DNA from: Beta vulgaris subsp. vulgaris
Lineage: Eukaryota > Streptophyta > Magnoliopsida > Caryophyllales > Amaranthaceae
Assembly: GCF_026745355.1 (NCBI RefSeq)
Contig: NC_079204.1
Span: 57,067,337 to 57,131,336 of the forward strand
DNA length: 64,000 nucleotides
Direction: 5' to 3'
A model generated the notes under the pieces. It saw nothing but the letters and a program-made list of their open reading frames with translations, searched no databases and was not told the origin of the DNA. Of this stretch, positions 1 through 12,600 are shown piece by piece. Within the stretch, counting starts at the first letter, position 1. Every line of letters starts with the position of its first letter. Both the position numbers and the translations under genes were made by a program.

Positions 1-1228
1 CGATCTCTAATCGAGTTCATACCTATGTTTATTTTTGGTGAAAAGAGACTCAAATATCTCACTCGGCTATTTCAACAAAACTTGCAAGTTGCATCTAGTT
101 GATCATTGAGATTAGGTTAGATTCGTTTATCACACAAAGTCTCGAATAAGAAGGCGTGAGACTTGTATGAGGGTGGTGTGTCCCGTGTTTAGGACATCAA
201 ATTGACTATGCTCGAGACACCACATTTTAGATTTGGTGAACATCTATTTCAACCAGAATTGCAGTGCGGAATTTTTAACAAACAATACAGCAAGTCGAAA
301 TTAAGTTTAAAACATTGCATCAGCAAGTCGAAATTAAGTTTAAAACATTGCATCTTCATAAAAATTAGTGACAATATCGGAACATTTAAGGAAGTAAGTG
401 CTACTATAATTTATTTTCTAGCAATTTAATTACCCTCAAGCTCAGCTTTTTAAATGCACACTGGTCGGTTCCCTCGCAGCCAACTAGGTGTAGTTAACTT
501 TGTTAATCTAGTGGAGTAATCTAACTTTTAACTATTTCCAAGTTAGATTACTTCTACTACATTAGAAACAGTAAACGAAATTTATGACACCTACAAGTTG
601 TTTGATTAGCGATCATAAATGGTGGTAATGCATTATAGAGTAAATTTGTAAAGGAAATTCCATATTCTTATCCATGATAATGCTACTTCATCCCAAATAT
701 CCTTTTTCTTCCTAAAACTTCATTACTATCCACTACCAATTGAGAATGTAATATTGGGTGGTAACGAGAATCTACAAAGCAAAACCATGTTTTGTAGCTT
801 ACATGTTAGTTGAGACCAATCATGGAAAGTGGGGTTAAACTTGAGATTGTTGGGGCATAAATCAAACTTGGGATCAATAGTGGAAGACACTCCAAACTTG
901 GAATCTATGTCATCAATTCAACTAAAAAGGGAATTATTAACATTTTAGCAGATAACAGACTACTAGGGTAAAGGTAGAAATAATGGAACAGAATGACAAA
1001 CCTCAAATTTGACATCACCCCCCACCCCCGGGGCACGTGCAGGCACACAAAAGAGAAGGTCGAAGTGTCATCCAATGCTTTTTGACCATGCTCAGCCAAA
1101 CCTTTTAAAACAGACCTTTACAAAGAAAAAATACAAAAAAGAAAAAAAAAAAAAAAAAAGGTACTCTACAATGTGCACTAGTATGGAAGACCAAAGAAAA
1201 ATATCACGAAGGTGTTCCCCAGAGAAAC
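1..1228. other. Gene-free left margin, downstream of the TBC gene
   Basis: I see no coding exon here on either strand. It holds a 33-bp tandem duplication (288-353), a C-rich tract near 1017-1032 and an A-rich tract near 1130-1160. The right part probably includes the 3'UTR of the minus-strand TBC gene, whose stop lies at 1229-1231. Confidence 0.5.
288..353. repeat. 33-bp perfect tandem duplication
   Basis: Two adjacent identical 33-bp units (288-320 and 321-353) start with CAGCAAGTCG and end with AACATTGCAT. The exact copy suggests a recent slippage or repair duplication. No function is evident. Confidence 0.9.
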
Positions 1229-4200
1229 CTAGCTAGTTGGATGAGCCCTCAACTTGTTTGCAACATATAGCAGATGACTAATATTTGTTGAGGGATAATT
1301 CTGCAAAAGCTTGAGATTGGAAGTAAAATCACCAGCAAGCAAACGTCTCCGGATAAGAATAAGCATCGCGCAACAGATCCTTAACAATGTCTCCTGCCAG
1401 AAGCAACAGTCAGTTGGTTGTCTTCCAGGAGTTACAAGAACAGCATTGCAGTATGCATTAAGACCACCATCCAGCATCCAACATTTACATGGATAAGATG
1501 TGAATACTATAACTATCAACCTCCTTACAAGAATACTTGATAAAGCAAACAAGGCTGTATCTATTCCATCCAATTATCAGTCAAGAGGACCAAGACGCTA
1601 ATAACCTTCAGTGTCCTAGTACGTAGATTAAGGGCTGTTGGTGACAATTGCTGCAGTATAAATAGAAGTATTCAAGTGTGGCCTTGTGGGTGGCTAAGAC
1701 ACAAGCTTGTGCTTACTCCCGGCAAAATTGCAATCCATAGTTACTAATATCCTGCTCCCAAGACTTTTTTTAATCAAATTATCAAACTAGAGGTATATCA
1801 TCTCCAAGCTCCTTCAAAAACATTTGCTTCTTGCACTCCGACAAAACTACATTGATTCGGCTATTCGGCTAACTGCCATTCATAATACTTCCTCCATTCT
1901 AAAATATAAATGAAATGCTTTCCTCTTTCATGTGAGAGCTTGTTGAGATAAGCGTTTCATTTATTTCACAACGGAGGAAGTAACTCTATTGCAGGACATA
2001 GTAGTTAACATGTAGCTACGTCAAGCTCAATTCTTTGCAAAGCTTTAAAATCAAGTGCATAATTGTATGTGTGCCTCCTATATTGTGTCGTGACCAAGTA
2101 ACAAAAGCTAATCACCATCCTTAGCTCCCCAACAAAAAAAAAAAATAGCAAACATGCAAAAAAAAAAAAAAAAAGTTAAAATGATTAAAAAATTTGAAAC
2201 ACACCTGTGGCCCCTCAGGATCACTTAATAGAGTGTCCCAAATATGAAGGCTGTCTGTGAAGTTAAATTCTTGAGTCAAGAGAAGAGTTATCCATCTGAA
2301 TGCATAGAACTGGGGATTAACCTGTCACCAATAGAGTAGACAGCTAAGCATCAAATCATTCAAAAACAATGGCTAAGGTGTAGAACAAAATTGTATGTCC
2401 AATTTACACCACATGCTTTTCCAATCAAAGTCTGCTGTATGCTCTGAACAGTTAAACCAAAACAAAAGGCGTGAGCCTTCTAAGAACCGCGAGGTTCATG
2501 ACATTGTATGAAGTCATACAAATGCCATCTGAGCATTAAGATATGGCAAGGAAACAAGTACGATTTGTTTACATAATTGGACTGTAAGAGGCCATCAAGG
2601 AAATAAGAATTGTCAAAACTATTCTAATCTCATGGCTGCATGTGGTATGGAGTGATTTTTTTTTTTGGAGTGTTTGGGGGAAGAGGGGTGGGGGGGGGGA
2701 GAGGCTGCAAATGAGTGGAGTAGAATGAAGAATAAATTCCATTGATTTTATATGCGCCTATGAGAATGTGAACGGCTTCTTAAAGTCTTTGCCAGTAACT
2801 TTGTTTGTCGAACCCCTTCCTTGACCTCTAAATGACAAACTTCAAAGAAGGTATGCACCTTAACAAAAAGGAGAAGTCAAGGTTTTTCAGATGATGCTGT
2901 GTAATAATAGGTGCTGTCAAGGTTTCAGTCAGTTTTCCGCTCTTTCATTGGAACCTGATCCTTTGCATTTGCAAAGAAATTATACTTTCATAGATAAATT
3001 TTCTTTGGCCAGCCTGTATGAGGCTGTTGTCAGGCACTTGATCTTGTTTACCAGGTTTCTGGGTGTCATTGGACTGATCGCCAAAACAGAGAAAGCAGAT
3101 AGTCATCCCCAGGTATGTGGATGTGAAATTGAGTTCCCGTTCTTACCGCTCGTCCAGATATAGTCTTTGGCAATCTCCTGATCTCCATTCCCGGCCCAAC
3201 CCCAAATATGCCGTTAATGTCATCATTCAATGTCCATATCTAGCTCATTTGTGCAGTCATAGCTCACATTGAATATACTAAAATCTAATTTCAACACCGT
3301 CACCACCCAACATCAAAATCAAATATAGCTCCCACCTCAGGTGGTGTTTTATGTAAGTCATGTGCATATATGATGCATTATGGTAATCCCCAAAATTTCA
3401 GCATGCAATGCTAGGGTACGTTTCACAATTTTAATTTCAGATATTCACCAGTAAAGGGTTCAAAATTGATTCTCCTTATAAGCAAAAGATAATAAATGAC
3501 AAGAAAGAGACAACTGAAGGTGGCACTAGGAATGTTATAGCAGATTGGAGCAGGACTTTACCTTACACGTGATCTCCAAGTGACGCCAAAGTTCTTCGTC
3601 ATGTTCCTTCAAAAAGAGTGACAATTTTGTGATCGTGGAACGAATTCCAACAACACTATTGTCAAGTTGCTGGCAGAAATTATCCCTGAATCCACTAAGC
3701 AACTCAACAAAACAAAAAAATGTATCTGCTTCAGCAGCAGCCTGCAGAGGCAAAGAGAAAATCATTCACATGGACACAAAGTAAACCACGAGAAACATCT
3801 TTCAATTTTGCTGCATTAAAACATAAGCAGCTATTACATATTACCAGTAGTAAACAATGCAACAATTTCACAAGAAATTCTAGTGTTGTGTTAGTTGTAA
3901 CCCTTCAAAACCCACAATCTAGTTTTTGCATCTCAGCACCAAAACTTCAATGCAACATGAAATTTGATACCCATAATTCAACTAAACGAACCGTTTTGGG
4001 GGAGGGGGTGGAATAGCCAAATCCGACATCAGAATGTAAGACAAGGACAGCTCTAACCATGTTCGAGTCACATTTAACATTGAATCTTGATCATCAACCA
4101 ATCTTGTAGTCAACATTAAAGCTGTCCTTATCATCCATGCTCTAATGCGCCCAATTGACTAACAACTGCAAAATTGCACTTCCACCTTGATTTACCTAAT

Positions 4201-7200
4201 AATTCTAACCACCCAGATTGAACTTGATCATCAACCAATCTTAGATTTCATAGTATATTTCATTAGTAAGTGCGCTAACCGAAATAAGACTTGGAAGCTA
4301 TAATTCTACATGTATATCACCAGAAGTATCCTCTCAAATTTAAAGTTCGGGGAAAATCTGATAAGCGGAGAAAAAGTGAATATATACAGGAAGTCATTTT
4401 GAGACAATGAGAGGAAGGAGGAGCAAGGAGATTAACATAGTACACATAAAAAAATTATGTCCCAATGCCACTTTTCATCCAAAAGAACTAGTGGTGATGG
4501 CTAACTGATATTGCAATGACATTAAAAAGATCTGCACATGACCTTTTGACTTTAATGATGCTTAGACAGCACAGATGTGAGAAAATGAGTGGAACATTAC
4601 TTCCACAAGATTCAAAGACAACATAACATCAACTAAAAAGAGATGAACTGTTTCTACATTATATTTTGCAAACAAAATAACATTATTGCTACATGAGACA
4701 TAAAGACCAAAATAATGTATGCATACATCTAATAGTCCAAAAATAAGAGATAAAACAGTCATAGTAAACTATTTGCATACTGCTTAAAGGTACAAGTAGA
4801 AGTTTAGAACAAACTAGACTACAATAACAGGGTAAGCATAAGCCATATGTATATATATACGATTGATTTATAATACACAGGAGTACAAGTTAATTAAGTA
4901 ATTATTTTGCTTGTATACAAACAGATTAAAATATGAGAGTTCATTACACATTATGATAATTATATGAAAAGTTAAACTATCTTTAAGCAACTTTAATAAC
5001 AAATTTTTTTTGGCAGTACAATAGTAACTTGTAGCTCTACCATTTTAGAAAATTGAGACACATCACTATCACACACCCAAAAAAAGATAAAGTGAACATG
5101 GAAGAACAAAGATCTTAAAGTAAACAGAGCATTAAAAGCTGAAGAAGAGAAAGAGAAAAGGTAAAGAGGAGGTTAAAGAAGAAAAGAAAGGAGCAAAAAT
5201 CTCAAAGAAGACAGGAGGAGGATGCACATATAAGATAGAAACTGTGCTGAAGGAGGAGGCTTCAAAGAAGGAGAAGACAGAAGATAGACGAAATCAGAAA
5301 TTGGAGAAAGAAGATACATAGCTGTGAGAAGATGAAACAATCCATGACAAGGAGCGCCAACACTTTGTAATAGTTAAATCGAATGAGGGAGATTTAAGAA
5401 CTTTTTCAGCATGTGTTTGCTCCAAGTTCTAGAATCAAAAAGAGATAAGTGGAGATGGGGATGAAGTAGGCTTCAGTATGACACGTAGTGATTAAAGAAA
5501 TTTTTTTCCATGAAGAAGCTGTTTGGTTAGAATGAATTAAGAAAGGAAACAGAATCAACTTCCCCAATTCCATTAGCTTGTTTTTTGGTTCAATATATTT
5601 AATTATCTTTCCTCTCTTTTCGTTTTCAGTTCCCCCAAACTCTTCAACTTTGATCCCCCCTTGAATTTCTATTCCCGAACCACGTGCCAGGATCCTCGAT
5701 AACCCGTCAGTCACAAACTCACAACACCCAAATCACCAGCGTCAAATCCAAAAGAACATAAATTTTAAAAAATAACTTAAACGTCCATGGGTAAGGAAGA
5801 GACAATTTTGATGGTTAAATTCGGCCATCAAAAGTTCAGATCTAAAAAAATTGATGGTTGAACTAGACCATCAAAAAGTTGCTCCTTGCGAAAACTAAAG
5901 ACAATAGAGATTAAGATGGAAGGTGACCATGGTTATGGATAAAGGAGGAAAATTCTGTTTTTAGGAGGAAGTTAATGTTGGTCTGTTGAAATAGTCTTAG
6001 GATCCACCACAAAGCATATGGAAGGTTAATGGAGAGCATATGAAGGAAATTTCTCATACGAAGAACTACAGCACTATTGATACTTGCTCAAATTCAAAAA
6101 ATGAAAATGTAATGCTTAGAAAAGGAGGTCCGAAGGTTTGACTACCGCACTTGAACCAAATAGTAGAAAAGGAGATGGCTAAATTACTCCATTCGAGCCA
6201 AACAACTCTTTTGGTTTCCCTTCCTCAATGACTTTCTTCATATTACTTTCTTAATTTCTTTGCCTTTCCTTAGTGTGAAAAAGCAAGTAGGTGGCTATAA
6301 GAAGCACATCATGAGTTGGTGGAGACACTGTGATGAGATGAGGCTTGTTCCCAAAAACTAGGTGAGCCTCAGGTCCTCAAGAGCACTTTTGCTTTTTAGA
6401 AAGATGCGGATTTGACTGTTAATGAGAGCTTGTGGTGGCTGCAAAGGTGTCTGCATATCAAGCACCCCCCCCCCCCGGCACCCTCAACAAAAGAGAGTAT
6501 TTTCATCAGAAGAAACATTACAATTATACAATTATCACACTACTAGAAAGTGTGTGAACGCCACCAAGCTTACTCTTACGTGAAGCTTAAGGATAAAGAA
6601 AACTATGTGACAAAACTGACAGGCATTCTAGTTACCATGTTTACCCGGTGCAGAAGGATAATGTGGAATAAAGTAAATATATATTGAATGTGTATGAACA
6701 AAAAGAAGAAGCGAATTAAAATGCTTACTGCATTATCCTCATCTGGATCATTTCGAAAGACGTAGAAGAGAGGTGCCAAAATCTCATTCATTCCTTGCAC
6801 ATATCTTATGCCAGGGTTTAGCTTGGCAAAGACAATCAATATGTTCCTCAGCGCATCCTGCAACAGGATAAAGTGCGATTTAGTTAGCTAGACAAGAGCA
6901 TATGATTAATGGCAGAAATAAAAATGGTAAAAAGAAAAAAGTAACCTGATTGAGTTTAGCAGAAATAGTGTCCCCAGAGAAAAAGAGCATATCTGGATGA
7001 GTTCTTTTGACATCGCGATCAATCTGCTCGATGATTTCTGTGTCCTAAACATAGAGATTAATCAGAAGATTGAATAATGTTATATAAAAGCAAGGTGATA
7101 GTAGTCACCAGTCAGTAGAGAGAGAGTGTGTGAACCTGAAAGAAGAGATTCCAGGCACTGGATTTGCCAAGACTAAGAGGATGTTCATCATGAATAACCT

Positions 7201-7960
7201 GTGATCTAGAGAGTACACAACGACCTTCGCCTTTAAGTTGATCCTTATCAGCAAAGGAAGACGAAATTTCAGACTGCCTAACCACATAGACATTGAAAAA
7301 TGCCAAGCATGTTGTGTTAATAATGTTAATATGTTAATGATGGTAGATTGAGAAGAAGAAGAAGAAGACATACGGGAGACATCAAAAGGTCATCCTTGAA
7401 ATGTTTATACTGAGACCTCTTCTTTGCTAATTCGGAAGGCCAGGTAGTCCGATCATTGGGTAAATAGGCCAAAAGAAGCTTCCAGACTGTAGAACGGATG
7501 GAAGGAGCCTCTGCATCGGGAAGACCGAAGGATGCAAGCCTCCTCACTTCCCGCATGTTGATCACCTTCTTCGACAGCTGTTGCAATTTCATCAATAATT
7601 TCATACAATTTAGGGTTAATACTGATTGAATTGAGAAGGAAGATTTAGAGAATAAGGAAAAGAGAGAGAAGGAAGCTCAACCTCGACAAAGAGCTGGGCT
7701 TGACGAGCGATCTGTTCGGGAGATGCAGAGGAAGTGGAAGTAGAAGTTCCATTATCTGAAGGAGGAGCAGAAGGAGGAGGAGACGGTGGTTGTGGAGGTA
7801 GAACTGGTGACGGAGGACGAACGATGGAGTCGGAGACAGAGAGATCTTCAGGTTCAGAGGTGGGAGGTACAGGTGCAGGTGTCGACCACAGTGATGAATT
7901 TAACCATTCTGGAACTTTCTTCTTCTGCTTATCCTTTTCATTCAACATTTTTAGACTCAC
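1229..7960 (-). CDS. TBC domain Rab GTPase-activating protein (TBC1D13-like), 8 exons
   Basis: Predicted Rab-GAP of 436 residues that would switch off a Rab GTPase in membrane traffic. Exons in coding order: 7682-7960, 7374-7577, 7136-7273, 6946-7044, 6729-6857, 3562-3741, 2205-2321, 1229-1393. All introns are GT-AG and phase 0. The N-terminus is short, basic, then Pro/Ser-rich (about residues 1-90), followed by the TBC domain (about 106-385). Both catalytic fingers are visible: the IxxDxxR arginine finger (IDRDVKR, Arg about 221) and the YxQ glutamine finger (RYVQGM, Gln about 261). The C-terminal half keeps family blocks such as EADTFFCFVELLSGF, FYAFRWITLLLTQEF and IWDTLLSDPEGPQ. The start is the first Met of the open exon; a Met five codons in (MLNEKDK) is possible. 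A 3.0-kb intron separates exons 5 and 6. The family is known to act on Rab GTPases; the substrate here is unknown. The gene looks intact. Confidence 0.93.
1888..1980. mobile_element. Stowaway-like MITE (93 bp) in last TBC intron
   Basis: Terminal inverted repeats CTTCCTCCATTCTAAAA... and ...ACAACGGAGGAAG, flanked on both sides by TA, as expected of Tc1/mariner-type Stowaway elements. It lies in the intron between exons 7 and 8 of the TBC gene. Confidence 0.75.
3742..6728 (-). other. Large intron of the TBC gene
   Basis: A 2,987-nt GT-AG intron between exons 5 and 6. It contains a purine-rich stretch (about 5100-5360) and a C tract near 6466. No nested gene was recognised. A short plus-strand open frame near 3720-4016 looks like chance. 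Confidence 0.7.
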
Positions 7961-7981
7961 TTCCCTTCAACCCCCTCAGCT

Positions 7982-8027
7982 TCAGCCTTCAGCCTTGAGC
8001 CTTGAGCCTTGAGCCTTGAGCCTTGAG
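7982..8027. repeat. Heptanucleotide tandem repeat in the TBC 5' leader
   Basis: About six units of a 7-bp repeat (AGCCTTC, then AGCCTTG) lie about 20-70 nt upstream of the TBC start codon, so probably in its 5'UTR. It is one of several 7-bp micro-repeats in this window. Confidence 0.85.
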
Positions 8028-8029
8028 GA

Positions 8030-9620
8030 GAGAGAAAATAGAAGTGTCCGGCAGTCCCAGTCCTCTCCTGATTTCAACAAGAGAAGAGAGAAAACATTTT
8101 CCCCTATCGTATTCGTATTCGTCGCAATTTACTTTCCATATAACCATCTCTTTCATTTCTCCTCCAGGCTCCACCTGTGCCTCTTGTTTTGTTTTTTTTT
8201 TATAACTTACAACCCATATAAACAACTTCAATATATCAATGCAAACCCCTAAAATACGTATATATACATGGCTAACAAGTCAAATGAATACATATACATG
8301 GCTAACAAGTCAAATAAACATACTCTGTTTGTATATATTTATTGATATTGGTCTTGATGTTCATAACATAGTACTTGATGTTCATCGTGTACACCTTCCT
8401 CACCATACGTACGTGTGCACCTATTAATTAGCACATTTTTCTCTTTCATTATTTGTTACACTATACAATTCTTTCTTATCCCACTCTCATATACACTAAT
8501 CTATTTATAAATTTATACATTGCAATTTGCACACCCAAGTGTATAATAAAAATTATGGAATTATACACTCTATATCATATATATTCATATGCATGCAAAA
8601 GATTACTTATTGATCATTACTTATTGTTAAGGTGCCAAAATTAACGACCATCAATATTACTACCAATTTAGATGTGAATCAAGTGCAATCCTAACTTAAT
8701 TAATCATCTCTAAGCAATAAGAGAACACTTAATGTACCATTATATTTAATTTTTTAAAATAAGGACAGTTTAGATTACACTAATCAAAGTAGAAAAATTA
8801 ATCAATTTATGAGGTGTATTCTACATAACAAATTATGAACAAAATGATGGTATACTCGACTTCCGGTGCAATTATTATTCATCAGAGTGTTTACGGGTTA
8901 TAATTTTTCAATTCCCAATTCGGCTAATTTAATTGACCCTTGTTTTGGTACAAGTTGCTCCCCTACCAAAAGCACATCAGGCATCGGATCATGTCCAGTG
9001 CACATGATATTTTTTGAGAAATTACTTTCGAGTTTAAGCAAGTTCAACTCCCAAAGATTTCATCTGGTAAACCAAGTTGCGAATCTACAAAATTGTAGCA
9101 AAAGCTGCGGAAGTTGGTCCTCACACACCATGTATTGATAGTATAATATGGTATCACAAGGGATTCAACACCAACTCAGAAAATATACATCCTGCTACTA
9201 CTACAAAGGCATCAAAAAAATAACTTGCTACACGTAGGCCGTAGCACGATGGAACTCTTGCTAGCCCGAGTTACTCCGACTCCATTAAGGCAGTAGGTCA
9301 TAAACTATAGTACTATATACTTCATGAACAAAGTAGCAGTATGTCATAAAATATAGATGAACAAAGTAGCCAGACAGACTGACATGTCACAACTACCCGA
9401 AGAACAAATCTTAAGAAAACTGAACTTGAAACAGAGAAAATTTAATTTTAATACAAATAAAATTAAGTTGCAACAAACAGAGAGGCAAAGACGACATTCC
9501 AATCCAAGTTAATTGCAACTGCATATATATGTGATATTCCACTCAGACTAGTATACAAAGCCATTTCAAAATAAAGGAGGGAGAGAGATAGAAAGGAGGG
9601 TGGCTGAGAAGGTAGTTCAA
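8030..9620. other. Intergenic region between TBC and UBA-PUB genes
   Basis: The left end should hold the TBC promoter (minus strand reads away from here) and the right end the 3'UTR of the UBA-PUB gene. A 30-bp near-tandem repeat with ATACATGGCTAACAAG lies at about 8262-8317. The rest is AT-rich with no supported exon. Confidence 0.5.
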
Positions 9621-9623
9621 GCT

Positions 9624-12600
9624 TCAGAGAACACCAAAGTGAGGATTCTCAATGGCAGATTGCAGTTCTTTACCAGCTGAATTCAGCACTGCTATATCTA
9701 CCTTTTCCCTAGGCATAAACAAGAATTCACCATCTTCAGTTTTCTCAAATCCACACAGCTCAAGAAATTCGATTCCCCCTTTCAATCCACCAACTCTATC
9801 CTACAGTAAACAAGGAAATGAAACAAGCTCATGTTAGATTACCAAACCAAGTTGTCCACCGCTCACATACCAATAGAAAAAAAAAAAAAAAAAAAAAACT
9901 CATCGCCGTCAAGTTCTCATAATGTCTCAAAATGATGCACCAATAAGATAATTGACCAGATATTTAGTAACGCCTTTAACATAGCTTGTCAAACCAATAC
10001 CTGAAAAGCCTGGTTGCTAAGTCTAACTTTCCTGAATTTCTCCTCATCTGGATTCTTCACCACATTGCCTGCATAAGTAAAAAGTGTTTGGAACGCTTTC
10101 TTTACCCTGGCATCCTCGTCCTGGTTCAACATTGCCAAAAGAAAGCAGTAAGAAAACAAGGCTATAAAGTGAACCTATCAATGTTACTCAGATTTATATA
10201 GCATAAAAGACATATTCCAGAATCAGACTGCAAACGACTTTGAGGAATGAAGAAATCATTCACCTTATGGTTTTTCTTCAGTGATCGGAGGCATTCTCTC
10301 ATTTGTTCCACCTTTGTTATAGGCTTAACAGGCAAACCCATCTGCAATTTGTATGGTACAACTGAATATTGGCGGACTCGAAATTCATAGATTAAATTGA
10401 CAAGTATATTCTTCTAGACAAGAATTCACCTTCTTCTCCTCAACAATGGGTTCAGACGGTTTAGCAGCAGCAGGAACTTCTGCAGGCAACCCAAGTTTCC
10501 GTCTTCTTTCAGCCTGTGCAAACAACACAAGAAAAAGGAATGTATCAGTAAGAAAATTGCTACTCTTTTTTTTCTTCCGGGAAATCAAGTTCAATCAAAT
10601 ACATCAACTAATTTTACAGGCAACAAGCCTGGGAGTACTGCATGATAATTTTACTCAGATTTATTATGCATGATAACTATGAACTAACTACCGGTAAAGG
10701 TAAATAACAAGCCCAATAAAAAATCAGAACCTTGTCTTCTTCCACTTTCTGACGAATTCTTTCCAAAGCTCTTCTCTCTTCCTCTTTTTGCGCTTTCCGA
10801 AAAGCTATCAACCTGCCAAAGCGATACACATTGATTTGATACTCAAATATCATGGCATAAATAGTGTTACTATAGATTATAGAGAAAGAGAACTTGAAAG
10901 CACGTTCAAGTGCGCTTAAAATAAATATACAAGGAATAAAAACTAACCGCTTTCTCTCGTTGTCTTCTTCAATACGCTTTGCCTCAAGAAGGTCCTTTCC
11001 AATTCGAATTCTCTCCTACAGGAACCCCGACACAAATGTTAGAAGTGAGATTTTTAGTGAAACGATCACTTAAACAGCAAGAGGATTTAATATTCAAGAT
11101 ACCCTTAGATTCCAATCTAACTTTTAAATCATGTGGGACATGACCTTAAGATACCTTCCACTATTATGCTCAACATAGCATTCAATAAAACACCAATGAG
11201 AACATAGACAAGCATCGGGAATCAAATAGCATTCAGTTGACATAATATTTATGTTGCGTGCCCGTGGAACGAAACAAGCACCAAGAGGAAAAAAATTTGG
11301 GAACTCAAGCTTGCCGTTTCCTCTTCATACCACTTAACATAATTATTCTCTCCCTTGCTCCTGTAATCCGGCTTAGTGCCTAGAGCATGTGCAGTCCGTG
11401 ACTTTACAAAGTATTTCAGCATTCTGTAACTCCAGCTTTGGGGTTCATTAAAAAATTTGTGTACTATCTCAGAGATGGTCAAGTTGGTAGAATATTGAGG
11501 CCTATGTTATGGCAGCTTTCCATACCAAAAATCATTCTTTTAACATAAGAGACATTCATGTTTTGCCACCTTTTCTTTGATGGGCATGTTTTGCCTAATT
11601 TATAAGTGAAGCACACATGAAAAAGCTTCACGGATAAAAGCTCGACCAATGCTTTAACATCTATCCACATTCATATGCACATTACGGCATATTTACTAAA
11701 ACATGCGACAACTAATAGATATACCTTTTCTTTCTCTCTTTCCAGCCTCCTCTCTTCCTCTTCTTTCTTCTTGCGAGCCCGCTCTCTGGCATTTATCAGA
11801 CGAGAAAACATTAAAAAAAAAAAATGTGTATATATATACTTCTTTCACTTAATTTCAAGCGGAGGAAGTATATGAGGTGTAAGAATAGCATAATTTAATG
11901 ATATGCCAGGGCCTTTAAACTGGCTACAGTCAATTTCACTCCTTTTCAGCAATATCAAGTTTAAAAGGTACAGTAACATTTTAGAAGAATGAAAATTTCA
12001 GACAAGGAAATCAGATAGAGATAACAACTTGAATACCGCCAACTGTATTTTATTTGAGAACTAAACTGTGAAGAAAAAAATCGATCAGCTTCATAATCCA
12101 GGCAGCCACAAAATCCAACTACATGTAACAACTCAAACAAACTAGATTGATATAGAGTGAACAATCCTTTCCATTCTAAACCCTGCCTTCAGCATCAGTT
12201 CCTCCCCTCACTCATGATTCCCTCATTGTAGACACTATGAAAACCTAGAACTACCCCTACATGTCTAAGAATGTGTTCTCTTCACCTTGAGAAGGTAAGT
12301 AAGTTTCAAGAGAAAATAAGTTTTGATAAGTTTTTTATGGCCATCATGTAATACTGTAAAACATAATTTTAACAGATTACAAAATGAATTATTCTTGTTG
12401 CAGGGCGGAAAAAAGGGGTTAAAAACTATTTTCTCTGTTGTTTATTCTATTGCATCATTAAGACTTCACACTATACATGTATTAGCTTAAACCAGAAACT
12501 TTTAACTAATATGTAAAAGCAAATAGTGGTAGATAAGATGTTGGATTCATCTCAATATATAAGAATATATATATTCAAAAGATCAACTTGTACATTTTTT

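Noticed and set aside
2891..3163. 90-codon plus-strand open frame in a TBC intron
   Set aside because: Some protein-like words, but no family was recognised and it has no splice or start support.
11249..11482. Extra UBA-PUB exon (NYVKWYEEE frame)
   Set aside because: The exons on either side already join in phase and the family has no such insert.
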